NCBI GenBank assembly: GCA_002840835.1
Contig: PHCQ01000003.1
Span: 62,001-126,000 of the forward strand
Length of the DNA: 64,000 nt
Direction of reading: 5' to 3'
From: Betaproteobacteria bacterium HGW-Betaproteobacteria-16
GTDB lineage: Bacteria; Pseudomonadota; Gammaproteobacteria; Burkholderiales; Burkholderiaceae_C
A program made the position numbers and the translations under genes. The notes below the pieces were generated by a model that did no database searches, was not told the DNA's origin, and worked only from the letters and a program-made list of their open reading frames with translations. Position 1 is the first letter of the stretch. Every line of letters starts with the position of its first letter. This document shows, in pieces, positions 1-10,130 of the stretch.

Positions 1-2
1 AG

Positions 3-1217
3 AACGCCGCCCTGCCCGAGATGTGTGCGGCACTGCTGACCGCAGACGCGGTAACGCTGAACAACGTGCCGCGCCTGCGCGATGTGGCGACCATGCGGCA
101 GTTGCTTGACAGCATGGGCGTGCAGACCGAAACCTCGGGTGATGGTGCCGGAATGAGCTTTCGGGCGGGCGATCCCATCCGGCCAGAAGCCTCGTACGAC
201 CTGGTGAAGACCATGCGGGCATCGGTGCTGGTGCTGGGTCCCTTGCTTGCCAGGTTCGGGCAGGCCCGGGTGTCCTTGCCGGGAGGGTGTGCGATCGGTT
301 CACGACCGGTGGATCAGCACATCAAGGGCATGCAGGCCATGGGTGCAGAGATCGACGTGGAACACGGTTACATGGTGGCCCGGCTGGCGTCGGGCCGCTC
401 GCGGTTGCATGGTGCGCGCATTGCGACCGACATGGTGACGGTCACCGGGACAGAGAACTTTCTGATGGCGGCGGCGCTGGCCGACGGCGAAACCCTGCTG
501 GAGAACGCGGCCCAGGAACCTGAAATCAGCGATCTCGCAGAGATGCTGATTGCCATGGGCGCCAGGATCGAGGGGCATGGCACCAGCCGCATCCACATTC
601 AGGGCGTTGATCGACTGAAGGGCTGCACACATCAGGTGGTGGCCGACCGCATCGAGACCGGCACCTTCCTTTGTGCCGTTGCTGCCACCGGGGGCGATGT
701 GCTTCTGCGCCATGGCCGGGCGGATCACCTTGAAGCGGTGATCGACAAGCTGCGAGAAGCGGGTGCCACGGTCGAAGCTGGCAAGGACGCCGGAGGCGAC
801 TTCATTCGCGTCCGGTCCTCAGGTCAATTGAAGGCCCAGAGCTTTCGGACCACCGAATACCCAGGGTTCCCGACCGACATGCAGGCGCAGTTCATGGCCT
901 TGAACAGCATCTCGCAAGGCACCAGCAAGGTGACCGAAACGATCTTCGAAAACCGGTTCATGCATGTCAACGAGTTGGTCCGTCTTGGCGCGCATGTGCA
1001 GACCGATGGCAAGGTGGCGGTGGTGGAAGGCGTTGACAAGCTCCAGGGTGCCACCGTGATGGCAACCGACCTGCGCGCGTCAGCCAGCCTGGTGATCGCT
1101 GGCCTGGTGGCGGAAGGCGAAACCATTGTCGACCGCATCTACCACCTGGACCGTGGCTACGACCAGATGGAGGCCAAGCTTCGCACCATCGGAGCAGATA
1201 TTGAAAGGGTGAGGTGA
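3..1217 (+). CDS. murA: UDP-N-acetylglucosamine 1-carboxyvinyltransferase, 5' truncated
   Basis: MurA transfers enolpyruvate from PEP to UDP-GlcNAc, the first committed step of peptidoglycan synthesis, in the cytoplasm. The reading frame is open to the window's left edge, so the N-terminus is missing. About 404 residues are present, against roughly 420 for the family. The catalytic loop reads [15 protein letters not shown], with the PEP-binding cysteine at 288-290; Cys at this site is the fosfomycin-sensitive form. The Arg/Asp-rich C-terminal half is complete. It lies 112 bp upstream of hisG on the same strand, a pairing common in beta- and gammaproteobacteria, so part of the his cluster may be read from an upstream promoter. 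Confidence 0.96.
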   Translation, partial: NAALPEMCAALLTADAVTLNNVPRLRDVATMRQLLDSMGVQTETSGDGAGMSFRAGDPIRPEASYDLVKTMRASVLVLGPLLARFGQARVSLPGGCAIGSRPVDQHIKGMQAMGAEIDVEHGYMVARLASGRSRLHGARIATDMVTVTGTENFLMAAALADGETLLENAAQEPEISDLAEMLIAMGARIEGHGTSRIHIQGVDRLKGCTHQVVADRIETGTFLCAVAATGGDVLLRHGRADHLEAVIDKLREAGATVEAGKDAGGDFIRVRSSGQLKAQSFRTTEYPGFPTDMQAQFMALNSISQGTSKVTETIFENRFMHVNELVRLGAHVQTDGKVAVVEGVDKLQGATVMATDLRASASLVIAGLVAEGETIVDRIYHLDRGYDQMEAKLRTIGADIERVR

Positions 1218-1329
1218 AGATCACCCCCGCCGCGCTTCGCGCGAACCCCACTAGGGGACAGCACCAGCGGTCTGGCAAAGCCAGTCCTGCGGTGTTTCTG
1301 AAACTGCTCACTTCGCAAGGAGCCCTCGC
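1218..1329 (+). repeat. Intergenic segment resembling a dispersed Comamonadaceae repeat
   Basis: The spacer between murA and hisG holds a short hairpin around 1233-1245 (CGCGC, loop, GCGCG) and a second around 1272-1284 (CTGGC AAA GCCAG). The layout, a GC stem, then ccccactagggg, then a CTGGCAAAGCCAG stem, resembles intergenic repeats I associate with Comamonadaceae genomes. That is memory and not a search result. Only one copy is visible here. The hisG ribosome binding site AAGGAG sits at its right end. Confidence 0.3.
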
Positions 1330-1983
1330 TTGATCACGCTCGCATTGTCCAAAGGCCGCATTTACGACGAAACCTTGCCGTTGCTCAAAGCCGCAGGTAT
1401 CGAGGTTCTGGAAGATCCAGAAAAATCGCGCAAGCTGATCCTGTCGACCAACCAGCCCGGCGTGCGCGTGGTGCTGGTGCGGGCCACCGACGTGCCCACC
1501 TATGTGGAATACGGTGGCGCCGATCTGGGTGTGACCGGTAAAGACACACTCATTGAACACGGCGGTCAGGGCCTGTATCAGCCACTGGATTTGCAGATTG
1601 CCCAGTGCAGGATGAGCGTGGCCGTTCGTGCCGACTTTGACTACGCGCGTGCCGTGCGCCAAGGGTCGCGCCTGAAAGTGGCCACCAAGTACACGACCAT
1701 TGCCCGGGAGTTTTTTGCCAGCAAGGGCGTGCATGTGGATCTGATCAAACTCTACGGCAGCATGGAACTGGCCCCGTTGACGGGGCTGGCGGATGCCATC
1801 GTCGATCTGGTGTCCACCGGCAGCACACTCAAGGCCAACCATCTGGTTGAAGTGGAGCGAATCATGGACATCAGTTCGCGGCTCGTGGTCAATCAGGCCG
1901 CGCTCAAACTGAAGCAACGGGCCATCCAGCCCCTACTCGACGCCTTCTCGAAAGCCATCATCAATCCCCCGGTACCGACATGA
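1330..1983 (+). CDS. hisG: ATP phosphoribosyltransferase, short form
   Basis: HisG condenses ATP and PRPP, the first and feedback-controlled step of histidine synthesis. At 217 aa it is the short form, which lacks the C-terminal regulatory domain. Family knowledge says this form needs a HisZ partner, and no hisZ is seen in the window. The N-terminus LALSKGRI and the loop DLVSTGSTL (PRPP binding) are typical. The start is TTG at 1330, chosen because AAGGAG lies just upstream and the next residues match the usual HisG beginning. Its stop overlaps the hisD start by 4 bp (ATGA), implying translational coupling. Confidence 0.95.
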   Translation: MITLALSKGRIYDETLPLLKAAGIEVLEDPEKSRKLILSTNQPGVRVVLVRATDVPTYVEYGGADLGVTGKDTLIEHGGQGLYQPLDLQIAQCRMSVAVRADFDYARAVRQGSRLKVATKYTTIAREFFASKGVHVDLIKLYGSMELAPLTGLADAIVDLVSTGSTLKANHLVEVERIMDISSRLVVNQAALKLKQRAIQPLLDAFSKAIINPPVPT

Positions 1984-3371
1984 GCATCACCGCCGTTCCT
2001 GTTCGTCTCTCCACACTGGACCCTGACTTTGAGTCGCAGTTCGCGGCCAGGTTGCACTGGGCGGCCGACACCGACGCGGCCATCGAACACCGTGTGGCGG
2101 ACATCCTGGCCGACGTGCAAAAACGGGGTGATGCCGCGGTGCTGGCGTACACCGAGCGTTTTGATGGCCTGGCGGCGAGCCAGGTGAGCGAACTTGAATT
2201 GACGCAGTCAGATTTCAAGACGGCTTTCGATGCCTTGCCTGTGGCCCAGAGGGCCGCTCTGGAGGCGGCCGCTCGCCGCGTGCGCAGCTACCACGAAGCG
2301 CAGAAGAAGGCCGGGGGCGAAAGCTGGAGTTACCGCGATGAAGACGGTACCTTGCTGGGCCAGAAGGTGACGCCGCTGGATCGCGTGGGCATCTACGTGC
2401 CGGGCGGCAAGGCCGCTTACCCATCAAGCTTGATCATGAATGCCGTGCCCGCACACGTGGCGGGTGTTCAGGAAATCATCATGGTCGTGCCCACGCCGGT
2501 GCGGGGCAGCGTGGCCACCGGTGGCAGCGGTGCCACCACGGCCACGCGTGGCGAGCGCAACGAACTGGTGCTGGCCGCGGCCTACGTGGCGGGGGTCACC
2601 AGGGCTTTCACCATCGGGGGCGCACAAGCCGTGGCCGCCCTGGCCTATGGCACCGAAACCGTGCCCAAGGTGGACAAGATCACCGGCCCTGGCAATGCCT
2701 ACGTGGCCAGCGCAAAAAAGCGCGTGTTTGGCACGGTGGGTATCGACATGATCGCCGGACCCAGCGAGATTCTGGTCCTGGCCGACGGCAGCACGCCTGC
2801 AGAGTGGGTGGCGATGGATCTGTTCAGCCAGGCCGAACACGATGAACTGGCTCAAAGCATCCTCCTTTGCCCTGACGCGGCCTACATTGAGGAAGTGCAA
2901 CGGGAAATCGACCGCCTGTTGCCCACCATGCCGCGTGCGGCCATCATCGCCAAGAGCCTGAACGACCGGGGCGCTCTGATCCACACCCGCAGCATGGAAG
3001 AGGCCTGCGCCATCAGCAACCGCATTGCCCCTGAACACCTTGAAATCTCCAGCGATGACCCTCACCGCTGGGAACCGTTGCTCAAGCACGCCGGGGCCAT
3101 TTTTCTGGGTGCGTACACCAGTGAGAGCCTGGGCGACTATTGCGCCGGCCCCAACCACGTACTGCCCACCAGCGGGACGGCGCGCTTCTCCTCCCCACTG
3201 GGCGTGTACGACTTTCAGAAGCGCAGCAGTCTGATCGAAGTCAGCCAGGCGGGTGCGCAGAGTCTGGGTGTGATCGCAGCCGAGATGGCGTATGGCGAAG
3301 GCTTGCAGGCACACGCCCGCGCCGCGGAGCTGCGCCTCACTACCGTGCCTCCGATGCGAGGTGGCGCGTGA
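1980..3371 (+). CDS. hisD: Histidinol dehydrogenase
   Basis: HisD oxidises L-histidinol to histidine in two NAD-dependent steps, the last of the pathway. At 463 aa it is slightly longer than the usual 430-440. Family signatures are present: [24 protein letters not shown] and the zinc/catalytic region FSQAEHDE. One oddity is a Gly/Ala/Thr-rich insertion at about residues 173-191, between the PTP and [10 protein letters not shown] segments, encoded by internally repetitive GC-rich DNA near 2500-2550. It overlaps hisG (ATGA) and hisC (GTGA), so the three are probably translated in a coupled way. Confidence 0.96.
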   Translation: MSITAVPVRLSTLDPDFESQFAARLHWAADTDAAIEHRVADILADVQKRGDAAVLAYTERFDGLAASQVSELELTQSDFKTAFDALPVAQRAALEAAARRVRSYHEAQKKAGGESWSYRDEDGTLLGQKVTPLDRVGIYVPGGKAAYPSSLIMNAVPAHVAGVQEIIMVVPTPVRGSVATGGSGATTATRGERNELVLAAAYVAGVTRAFTIGGAQAVAALAYGTETVPKVDKITGPGNAYVASAKKRVFGTVGIDMIAGPSEILVLADGSTPAEWVAMDLFSQAEHDELAQSILLCPDAAYIEEVQREIDRLLPTMPRAAIIAKSLNDRGALIHTRSMEEACAISNRIAPEHLEISSDDPHRWEPLLKHAGAIFLGAYTSESLGDYCAGPNHVLPTSGTARFSSPLGVYDFQKRSSLIEVSQAGAQSLGVIAAEMAYGEGLQAHARAAELRLTTVPPMRGGA

Positions 3372-4468
3372 CCACGATGCAGGTACCCAACCCGCTGGCC
3401 GTGATTCGCCAGGACGTGCAGTCCATGCACGCCTATGCCATCCAGGACAGCGCGGGCATGGTCAAACTCGACGCCATGGAGAACCCGTTCGTGCTGTCGC
3501 CTGCGCTGCAGACCGAGCTCGGCGTTCGCCTGGGCGCCGTGGCCATCAATCGCTATCCGGGCGCCAGAATTGACGAACTCAAGCAGGCGCTGGCCCGCAG
3601 CATCGACCTGCCCGCAGGTCATGCGCTGATGCTGGGCAATGGGTCTGATGAGCTCATTTCGCTGCTGGCCATGGGCTGCGACTTGCCGGGTGCCAGCATC
3701 GTGGCGCCGGTGCCCGGGTTCGTCATGTACGCCATGAGCGCGCAGTTGCAGGGGCTTGCTTTCCACGGCGTGCCATTGACTGCCGATTTCGAACTCGACG
3801 AAGCAGCCATGCTGGCGGCGATGCGCGAGCACCGCCCGGCCATCACCTACATCGCCTATCCGAACAACCCCACGGCCAATCTGTGGGACAAGACGGTCAT
3901 CCGCCGCCTGATTGCCGAGGCGGCCACCCTGGGGGGGCTGGTGGTGATGGACGAGGCTTACCAGCCGTTTTCCAGTCACACGTGGCTCGACGAAATTCGC
4001 GCCCAACCGCGGGCCCACGCGCACGTGCTGTTGATGCGCACCATGTCCAAGTTCGGTCTGGCAGGTGTGCGCATTGGTTACATGGTGGGGCCGCAGGCTC
4101 TCCTGCAAGAGGTCGACAAGCTTCGGCCACCTTACAACGTGAGCGTGCTGAACGCCGAATGTGCGCTGTTCGCGCTGGAACACGCCGACGTGTTCGCTGC
4201 GCAGGCCGCAGAAATCAGGCGGCAGAGGGGGCTTTTGATGGAATCCCTGAGCGCCATGCAGGGCGTCACGGTCTATCCCAGTGAGGCCAACATGGTGCTC
4301 GTGCGCGTCCCGGACGCCCAGCGGACGTTCGACGCACTGAAGTCACAGGGCATTCTGGTGAAGAATGTTTCTAAAATGCATGCATTGCTGGGCAACTGCT
4401 TGCGTCTCACCGTGGGGACGCCTGAAGAAAACGCGCAATTGCTTCAAGCCCTGAAAACCACCCTATGA
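3368..4468 (+). CDS. hisC: Histidinol-phosphate aminotransferase
   Basis: HisC is a PLP enzyme (fold type I) converting imidazole acetol phosphate to histidinol phosphate. It shows the aminotransferase motifs [17 protein letters not shown] and the Schiff-base lysine region [15 protein letters not shown] chose GTG 3368, which overlaps the hisD stop (GTGA), giving 366 aa; ATG 3377 is the alternative. An in-frame extension back to 3140 runs inside hisD and does not resemble HisC. It overlaps hisB by 4 bp. Confidence 0.94.
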   Translation: MTTMQVPNPLAVIRQDVQSMHAYAIQDSAGMVKLDAMENPFVLSPALQTELGVRLGAVAINRYPGARIDELKQALARSIDLPAGHALMLGNGSDELISLLAMGCDLPGASIVAPVPGFVMYAMSAQLQGLAFHGVPLTADFELDEAAMLAAMREHRPAITYIAYPNNPTANLWDKTVIRRLIAEAATLGGLVVMDEAYQPFSSHTWLDEIRAQPRAHAHVLLMRTMSKFGLAGVRIGYMVGPQALLQEVDKLRPPYNVSVLNAECALFALEHADVFAAQAAEIRRQRGLLMESLSAMQGVTVYPSEANMVLVRVPDAQRTFDALKSQGILVKNVSKMHALLGNCLRLTVGTPEENAQLLQALKTTL

Positions 4469-5085
4469 CCTCCATCCCCTCCGACGTTTCCACCGTCGAC
4501 CGTGTCGCGGTCGTGCAGCGCAACACGGCAGAAACCCAGATCACCGTCCAGATCAACATCGATGGTCGCGGGACCGCCAAGCTGTCGACAGGCATTGGTT
4601 TTTTTGACCACATGCTGGACCAGATTGCGCGTCACGGTCTGATCGACCTCGACATCCAGGCCGTCGGCGATCTGCACATCGACGGGCACCACACAGTGGA
4701 AGATGTGGGCATCACGCTGGGGCAGGCCTTTGCTCAGGCCGTTGGCGACAAAAAGGGCATCCGGCGCTATGGCCATGCCTACGTACCGCTGGATGAAGCC
4801 TTGTCTCGGGTGGTTGTTGATTTTTCGGGCCGGCCGGGACTGCACATGCGCGTGCCCTTCAAGAGCGGCATGGTGGGAGGCTTTGATACGCAACTGGCGT
4901 TTGAATTCTTCCAGGGTTTTGTCAATCATGCGGGTGTCACGCTTCACATCGACAACCTGCACGGCGAAAATGCCCACCACCAGGCCGAGACGGTGTTCAA
5001 GGCCTTCGCACGTGCCTTGCGCATGGCGCTGGAGCGCGATCTGCGCCTGGGCGATGTGATTCCTTCGACCAAAGGTTCCCTCTGA
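4465..5085 (+). CDS. hisB: Imidazoleglycerol-phosphate dehydratase
   Basis: This is the monofunctional HisB dehydratase (206 aa), without the phosphatase domain of the enterobacterial bifunctional protein. It dehydrates imidazole glycerol phosphate to imidazole acetol phosphate. The paired metal-binding motifs HHTVED and NAHHQAE are both present, as is DEALSRV. The start ATG overlaps the hisC stop (ATGA). A histidinol-phosphate phosphatase must lie elsewhere, because none is recognisable in the window. Confidence 0.96.
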   Translation: MTSIPSDVSTVDRVAVVQRNTAETQITVQINIDGRGTAKLSTGIGFFDHMLDQIARHGLIDLDIQAVGDLHIDGHHTVEDVGITLGQAFAQAVGDKKGIRRYGHAYVPLDEALSRVVVDFSGRPGLHMRVPFKSGMVGGFDTQLAFEFFQGFVNHAGVTLHIDNLHGENAHHQAETVFKAFARALRMALERDLRLGDVIPSTKGSL

Positions 5086-5092
5086 GTTTTCG

Positions 5093-5755
5093 ATGAAATC
5101 CAAGACAGTGGCCGTGGTGGACTACGGCAGCGGCAATTTGCGATCGGTGTCTCAGGCGGTGAAGCATGTGGCCCAGGGCAGCGGTGTGGAGGTGCTGGTC
5201 ACTTCAGACGCCAGTGAAGTGCTGGCGGCCGGGCGCGTCGTGTTGCCGGGGCAAGGCCACATGGCCGATTGCATGCGGGAGCTGGCAGGCTCCGGCTTGC
5301 TCGACGCCGTGCTGCATGCGGCGGCCAACAAGCCATTGTTCGGTGTCTGCGTGGGCATGCAGATGCTGCTGGATCGCAGCGAAGAGGGGCCGACGCAAGG
5401 CTTGGGGCTGATCCCCGGTGAAGTGGTGCGGTTTCGTCTTGAAGGCCAGTTTCAGGCCGACGGCAGCCGCTTCAAGGTGCCTCAGATGGGCTGGAACCAG
5501 GTGTTTCACCAACTGCATGGCGCGCCATCGCACGCGTTGTGGCAGGACATCCAGGACGGCGCCTACTTCTATTTTGTGCACAGTTATTTCGCGAAACCGA
5601 GCCAGCCCCGGCACAACGTCGGCGAGGTCGATTATGGTGGGCGCTTTGCTGCAGCCATTGCGCGCGACAATATCTTCGCTACACAGTTTCATCCCGAGAA
5701 GAGCGCTGACCAGGGACTGGCGCTCTACCGAAACTTTCTGTCCTGGAACCCCTAA
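5093..5755 (+). CDS. hisH: Imidazole glycerol phosphate synthase, glutaminase subunit
   Basis: HisH hydrolyses glutamine and feeds ammonia to HisF for ring closure. It is a class I glutamine amidotransferase of 220 aa. The nucleophile is Cys86 in [11 protein letters not shown], and the His/Glu pair is in [10 protein letters not shown]. The start lies 7 bp after the hisB stop. Its partner hisF is two genes downstream, and the hisH-hisA-hisF order is the standard one. Confidence 0.95.
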   Translation: MKSKTVAVVDYGSGNLRSVSQAVKHVAQGSGVEVLVTSDASEVLAAGRVVLPGQGHMADCMRELAGSGLLDAVLHAAANKPLFGVCVGMQMLLDRSEEGPTQGLGLIPGEVVRFRLEGQFQADGSRFKVPQMGWNQVFHQLHGAPSHALWQDIQDGAYFYFVHSYFAKPSQPRHNVGEVDYGGRFAAAIARDNIFATQFHPEKSADQGLALYRNFLSWNP

Positions 5756-5777
5756 CTGCCTTTTTCCCCAGACCACC

Positions 5778-6518
5778 ATGCTGCTGATTCCCGCCATTGA
5801 TTTGAAAGACGGCCATTGCGTTCGCCTCAAGCAAGGGGACATGGACCAATCTACCGTGTTCGGTGAAGACCCGGCGGCCATGGCCCGGAGCTGGGTCGAC
5901 AAAGGGGCCAGGCGCGTGCACCTTGTGGATCTCAACGGTGCCTTTGCCGGCAAACCGAAGAACGAGCAGGCCATTCGAGCGATCCTCAAGGAGGTGGGCT
6001 CGGAGGTGGACGTTCAGCTGGGCGGAGGCATCCGTGATCTGGACACCATCGAGCGCTATCTGGATGCCGGTCTGCGCTACGTGATCATCGGCACCGCAGC
6101 TGTGAAGAACCCCGGTTTTCTCCAGGACGCCTGCACGGCCTTCGGCGGCCACATCATCGTGGGACTGGACGCGAAGGATGGCAAGGTCGCCACCGACGGG
6201 TGGAGCAAGCTTACCGGGCACGAAGTGGTCGATCTCGGGAAAAAGTTCGAAGACTATGGTGTCGAGGGCATCATCTACACCGACATCGGCCGCGATGGCA
6301 TGTTGTCCGGTATCAACATTGAAGCCACGGTGAAGCTGGCACAGGCCTTGTCGGTGCCTGTCATTGCGTCGGGTGGCCTGTCCAACCTTGAAGACATCCG
6401 CGCGCTTTGCGAGGTGGAAGATGAAGGCGTGGAAGGCGTCATCTGTGGTCGCTCCATCTACAGCGGTGACCTGGACTTTGAGGCCGCCCAGCAACTCGCG
6501 GACGACCTCAACGGATGA
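5778..6518 (+). CDS. hisA: ProFAR isomerase (HisA)
   Basis: HisA is a TIM-barrel isomerase that opens the ribose of ProFAR to give PRFAR. The protein (246 aa) starts [14 protein letters not shown] and has the second half-barrel motif [11 protein letters not shown]. The catalytic Asp residues sit in these two segments. The start is ATG 5778; a longer in-frame extension overlaps hisH and is not HisA-like. It is 22 bp downstream of hisH. Confidence 0.95.
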   Translation: MLLIPAIDLKDGHCVRLKQGDMDQSTVFGEDPAAMARSWVDKGARRVHLVDLNGAFAGKPKNEQAIRAILKEVGSEVDVQLGGGIRDLDTIERYLDAGLRYVIIGTAAVKNPGFLQDACTAFGGHIIVGLDAKDGKVATDGWSKLTGHEVVDLGKKFEDYGVEGIIYTDIGRDGMLSGINIEATVKLAQALSVPVIASGGLSNLEDIRALCEVEDEGVEGVICGRSIYSGDLDFEAAQQLADDLNG

Positions 6519-6617
6519 ATGTGACGTCGACGTCCCACCACTTCCCGGACTGCTGCTCCCAGGAAGGACACGTCTTTTCGTGGAGCGGCAAGGCGGCAAA
6601 ACCACTCACACGCTCAC

Positions 6618-7397
6618 ATGCTGGCTAAACGCATCATTCCCTGTCTGGATGTCACCGGTGGACGGGTCGTCAAGGGTGTCAACTTTGTGGAACTGAGAGA
6701 CGCAGGCGATCCTGTCGAGATTGCCGCGCGCTACAACGACCAAGGTGCAGACGAACTCACGTTTCTGGACATCACCGCGACCAGCGACGGCCGTGACCTG
6801 ATCCTTCACATCATCGAGGCCGTGGCTTCGCAGGTTTTCATCCCGCTCACGGTGGGCGGTGGTGTTCGCACGGTGGACGATGTGCGCCGCCTGCTGAATG
6901 CGGGCGCAGACAAGACCAGCTTCAATTCCGCTGCCATCGCCCGCCCTGAGGTGATTCGTGAGGCGTCGGAAAAATACGGGTCGCAATGCATCGTGGTCGC
7001 CATTGATGCCAAACGAAGGCTCCCTCAAGATGCGGCCGCCCGTGGCGAGGGGTGGGACGTCTACAGCCATGGCGGTCGGCAGAACACGGGGCTGGATGCC
7101 GTGGCCTGGGCCAGACAGATGGCGCAGTTCGGCGCTGGTGAAATCCTGCTCACGAGCATGGACCGTGACGGTACCAAAGCCGGCTTCGATCTGGCCTTGA
7201 CCCGTGCGGTGGCCGACGCTGTCGACGTGCCCGTGATTGCTTCCGGTGGCGTGGGCACGCTGGATCACCTGGCCGATGGCGTGCAGCAAGGTGGCGCCGA
7301 CGCGGTGCTCGCAGCCAGCATCTTTCACTACGGCGAATACACCGTGGCGCAGGCCAAGGCACGCATGGCCGAGCGGGGCATACCCGTTCGTCTCTGA
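6618..7397 (+). CDS. hisF: Imidazole glycerol phosphate synthase, cyclase subunit
   Basis: HisF is the TIM-barrel cyclase that makes imidazole glycerol phosphate and AICAR from PRFAR and the ammonia supplied by HisH. It starts [12 protein letters not shown], and the C-terminal half contains [14 protein letters not shown] with the catalytic Asp. Length (259 aa) is standard. The 99-bp gap after hisA holds no recognisable gene and no strong ribosome binding site next to ATG 6618. The cluster is interrupted downstream by a reverse-strand gene. Confidence 0.95.
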   Translation: MLAKRIIPCLDVTGGRVVKGVNFVELRDAGDPVEIAARYNDQGADELTFLDITATSDGRDLILHIIEAVASQVFIPLTVGGGVRTVDDVRRLLNAGADKTSFNSAAIARPEVIREASEKYGSQCIVVAIDAKRRLPQDAAARGEGWDVYSHGGRQNTGLDAVAWARQMAQFGAGEILLTSMDRDGTKAGFDLALTRAVADAVDVPVIASGGVGTLDHLADGVQQGGADAVLAASIFHYGEYTVAQAKARMAERGIPVRL

Positions 7398-7463
7398 GGG
7401 CCTGCCGAGAGCGAGACTCCGCGCTGCTGGCAGCGGCCGTGCCCCTCTGGCAAGCCTTGGGCT

Positions 7464-7955
7464 TCAACTATCGGTGTTGCGTCTGAACTGCGAATCCAGC
7501 CGATCTTCCAGCTCGCCCAGACTGGCGCCCAGGCCGTTGCCAGTCTGTTCGATCACCACGGTGAGCCGTTCCTGCAAGTTGTCCATCCTGTGCTGAAGCT
7601 TTTCTGAGATCTCCTGTTCCCTGGCGGCAGCAATCTGGAGCTGGGACTGCAGGAAATCCCGCAGCTCGATGAATCGGGAGGCCTCCGCCTTGTCGGCCAG
7701 ATGGCGTTGCTCGTTGGCCTCGCGTGTGATCTGCCTCACTTCCATGAGATGGGTCGTCTGATTGAAAACTAATACCACCAGAAACACCACGATCATCAGC
7801 GTCAGGAGGCCGATCAGAACCAGTCCGATCGGTGCCTGGACGCTTGTCACACCCAGATTGAGTGGTGTGGGTCGCAGGATTTCCTCAAAGTTGAGCGCAA
7901 CCAGGGCGGCGACCAGCAAAATGAAAACAACAAGAATCAGGGTGCGGAATTTCAT
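7464..7955 (-). CDS. LapA-domain (DUF1049-like) inner-membrane protein with coiled coil
   Basis: The 163-aa protein begins MKFRTLILVVFILLV. It has two hydrophobic segments (about residues 5-22 and 42-64) around a short loop containing LNF, the layout of LapA/DUF1049 membrane proteins. A long charged helix follows (about 70-160), likely a cytoplasmic coiled coil. The start at 7955 was chosen for the AAGGAG just upstream; the in-frame extension reaching into hisI is not credible. Known LapA proteins help assemble LPS or membrane complexes; a role here is inference. It is antisense within the his cluster, convergent with hisF and divergent from hisI. Confidence 0.75.
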   Translation of the reverse strand: MKFRTLILVVFILLVAALVALNFEEILRPTPLNLGVTSVQAPIGLVLIGLLTLMIVVFLVVLVFNQTTHLMEVRQITREANEQRHLADKAEASRFIELRDFLQSQLQIAAAREQEISEKLQHRMDNLQERLTVVIEQTGNGLGASLGELEDRLDSQFRRNTDS

Positions 7956-8072
7956 GCGGGCTCCTTGGCTGGCCTCATTTTTCTGCAGGGCTGCAGATCG
8001 ATGGATTCTGCATCCTATCCTCTCCCGCCAACGCGGGCTGTGCCTGTTTTCCGCACATGTTAGATTCCGTGC

Positions 8073-8462
8073 ATGAATTGGCTGGACGAAGTGAAATGGG
8101 ATGCCCAAGGGCTGGTTCCTGTCATTGCACAGGAACTGGGCTCGGGCGATGTGCTGATGTTTGCCTGGATGAACCGCGAGGCGCTCCAGAAGACCGCCGA
8201 GCTGGGGCAGGCGGTCTACTTCAGCCGCTCCAGAGGCAAGCTGTGGTTCAAGGGTGAGACATCGGGGCATGTTCAGACAGTGCACGACATCCGCCTGGAC
8301 TGCGACAACGACGTGGTCTTGCTCAAGGTCACCCAGTTGGGTCACGAACCGGGCATCGCGTGTCATACCGGTCGCCACAGTTGCTTCTTTCAGCGCTACC
8401 AGGACGGCCGATGGCAGGCCGTGGAGCCGGTGCTCAAGGATCCCGAATCGATTTACCGATAA
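8073..8462 (+). CDS. hisI: Phosphoribosyl-AMP cyclohydrolase
   Basis: This enzyme opens the adenine ring of phosphoribosyl-AMP, step 3 of histidine synthesis. The 129-aa protein has the family blocks [23 protein letters not shown] and the metal-binding DCDND plus [10 protein letters not shown]. It is a stand-alone HisI, with hisE a separate gene 2 bp downstream. Because the LapA-like gene upstream runs the other way, hisI-hisE needs its own promoter in 7956-8072; I see no convincing one. Confidence 0.95.
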   Translation: MNWLDEVKWDAQGLVPVIAQELGSGDVLMFAWMNREALQKTAELGQAVYFSRSRGKLWFKGETSGHVQTVHDIRLDCDNDVVLLKVTQLGHEPGIACHTGRHSCFFQRYQDGRWQAVEPVLKDPESIYR

Positions 8463-8464
8463 CC

Positions 8465-8830
8465 ATGAATTCCATAGACGCATTGGCCCGGCTCGCGGCC
8501 GTGATCGAGAGCAGAAAACCGCAGTCAGGCGGCGATCCCGACAGGAGTTACGTCGCGCGCCTCCTTCACAAAGGTCCAGATGCCTTCTTGAAAAAGATTG
8601 GCGAGGAGGCGACCGAGGTGGTGATGGCCGCCAAGGATTGCGACCACGGTGGCGACACCGGCAAGCTGGTCAACGAGGTGGCCGATCTCTGGTTCCATTC
8701 CATGATCGCCCTGGCTCACTATGGAAGGGCGCCGGCCGATGTGGTGGCTGAACTGCTGCGAAGAGAGGGGCAGAGCGGGCTTGAGGAGAAGGCACTTCGC
8801 AAGGCGCAGGCCCGCGAGGCGAGTGAGTAG
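8465..8830 (+). CDS. hisE: Phosphoribosyl-ATP pyrophosphatase
   Basis: HisE removes pyrophosphate from phosphoribosyl-ATP (step 2). It is an all-alpha MazG-like protein of 121 aa. The helix [13 protein letters not shown] and the segment NEVADLWFH carry the acidic metal ligands of the family. The start ATG 8465 follows the hisI stop by 2 bp; a longer reading frame starting inside hisI was not used. It completes the his genes visible here, apart from hisZ and a histidinol phosphatase. Confidence 0.94.
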   Translation: MNSIDALARLAAVIESRKPQSGGDPDRSYVARLLHKGPDAFLKKIGEEATEVVMAAKDCDHGGDTGKLVNEVADLWFHSMIALAHYGRAPADVVAELLRREGQSGLEEKALRKAQAREASE

Positions 8831-8868
8831 CTTGGCCGTGCCCCGGCTGGATCGAAACAGGAGCCCGC

Positions 8869-9267
8869 ATGAATTCCGATTCTGAATCCGCCCCGGTTGA
8901 AAGTGCAGACAGCGAAACCGCGCAGTCTCTCAAGAGCGTCGGTTGGTTGAGCTACATCCTGCACCTGATTGTTGCGGTGGCTGCTGTCGTACCGAGCGCC
9001 CAGCCCAGCATCGCCCTGCTTCTGGTCGCACTGGTGATCGATCTGGTCAAACGCGGTGACGCAGTGGGTACCTGGCAAGCCAGCCATTTTTCATGGCGCA
9101 TCCGCACGGTGTTGTGGGCGGTATTCTGGTACCTGATCACGTTGCCGCTGTTTCTGTTTTTTCTGTTGCCTGGCATGTTGGCCTGGCTGGTGGTATCGGT
9201 CTGGTTTCTCTATCGCATCGTCAAAGGCATGGTGCGCATGAACGACAGCAAGCCTGTTGGTTCATGA
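8869..9267 (+). CDS. DUF4870-like small membrane protein
   Basis: This 132-aa protein has an acidic, Ser-rich N-terminus (about residues 1-22), then three hydrophobic segments (about 27-62, 83-101 and 104-122) joined by a short charged turn. It resembles DUF4870-type membrane proteins, whose function is unknown. It lies 38 bp after hisE, and a HIT gene follows 46 bp downstream, so it probably shares the transcript running to tatC. Confidence 0.7.
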   Translation: MNSDSESAPVESADSETAQSLKSVGWLSYILHLIVAVAAVVPSAQPSIALLLVALVIDLVKRGDAVGTWQASHFSWRIRTVLWAVFWYLITLPLFLFFLLPGMLAWLVVSVWFLYRIVKGMVRMNDSKPVGS

Positions 9268-9313
9268 GGCGCTCACAGTCGCTTTCCCGGGTTTTTTGAA
9301 GGATCTCTGGCTC

Positions 9314-9670
9314 ATGCACGACCCCAATTGCATCTTCTGCAAGATCATTGCAGGGCAAATTCCATCCAAACGGGTTTATGAGGACGAGGAGATCTTCGTG
9401 TTTCATGACATCCACCCGTGGGCACCCGTGCACTTTCTCATGGTTCCGAAGGTGCATATTCCTTCCATGGCGCAGCTTTTGCCTTCGCATGAGGCGTTGC
9501 TTGGCCGCATGATGGTGCTGGCACCGAAGCTCGCCATTGAGCAGGGGTGCGACCCTTATCCCGAAGGCGGATTCCGCATGGTGTGCAATACCGGAGCCCA
9601 AGGCGGTCAGGAGGTCCATCACCTGCATATTCACGTGATGGGCGGGCCCCGGCCCTGGGCAAAGGGATAA
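9314..9670 (+). CDS. HIT-family nucleotide phosphoramidase (HinT-like)
   Basis: This 118-aa HIT protein contains the histidine triad HHLHIHVMGG near its C-terminus and the N-terminal CIFCKI segment. HinT-type enzymes hydrolyse adenosine 5'-monophosphoramidates and related P-N bonds. The start ATG 9314 gives the family N-terminus (HDPNCIFCKI); an upstream in-frame start at 9257 overlaps the previous gene and adds unrelated residues. It lies between the his genes and tatABC, a neighbour order I associate with Burkholderiales. Confidence 0.9.
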   Translation: MHDPNCIFCKIIAGQIPSKRVYEDEEIFVFHDIHPWAPVHFLMVPKVHIPSMAQLLPSHEALLGRMMVLAPKLAIEQGCDPYPEGGFRMVCNTGAQGGQEVHHLHIHVMGGPRPWAKG

Positions 9671-9799
9671 CCCTTCCCTCCTGCCCTGACGCCTGTTCAG
9701 CGGGGCAGGTATTCCGATCGAACATCACTTGAACTCATCCCCGGGCTTAGAATCCCATGAATGGCGCTTCGTGCCGTATTTCTACATTTGGAGAGTCTC

Positions 9800-10042
9800 A
9801 TGGGTGCATTTTCTATCTGGCACTGGCTGATCGTCTTGTTGATCGTGGTGATGGTTTTTGGTACCAAGAAGCTCAAGAACATCGGTTCTGACCTGGGCGG
9901 CGCTGTCAAGGGATTCAAGGACGGCATCAAAGACGGCGGGCAGACCACCGAGGAAGCCGCCGCTGCAAAAACTGGCCAGGTGGCCCAGGACGCCCGCATC
10001 GACAAGAGCACCATCGACGTCGAAGCCAAGCAAAAAAGCTGA
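9800..10042 (+). CDS. tatA: Sec-independent protein translocase TatA
   Basis: TatA forms the size-variable pore of the twin-arginine translocase in the inner membrane. The 80-aa protein starts [21 protein letters not shown], a single membrane helix, followed by the hinge FGTKKL and an amphipathic helix, then a charged tail. The start at 9800 has GGAGAG upstream; an extension to 9761 adds non-conserved residues. It is the first gene of a tatABC cluster. Confidence 0.95.
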   Translation: MGAFSIWHWLIVLLIVVMVFGTKKLKNIGSDLGGAVKGFKDGIKDGGQTTEEAAAAKTGQVAQDARIDKSTIDVEAKQKS

Positions 10043-10130
10043 GCCCTTCGCGGTCAGTGGTGGCGGGCGTTGCCCGCCCGTTGTGCTGTCGCGCCGACCT
10101 TCCCGACCTCGCCCGAAAATTGGCTGATAA

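Noticed and set aside
7956..8483. Upstream extension of the LapA-like gene into hisI
   Set aside because: The extension covers hisI, lacks family resemblance, and a good ribosome binding site sits at 7955.
9680..9709. CCTGCCC/GGGCAGG inverted repeat after the HIT gene as terminator
   Set aside because: The loop is 16 bases and no T-run follows, so it is not a convincing terminator.
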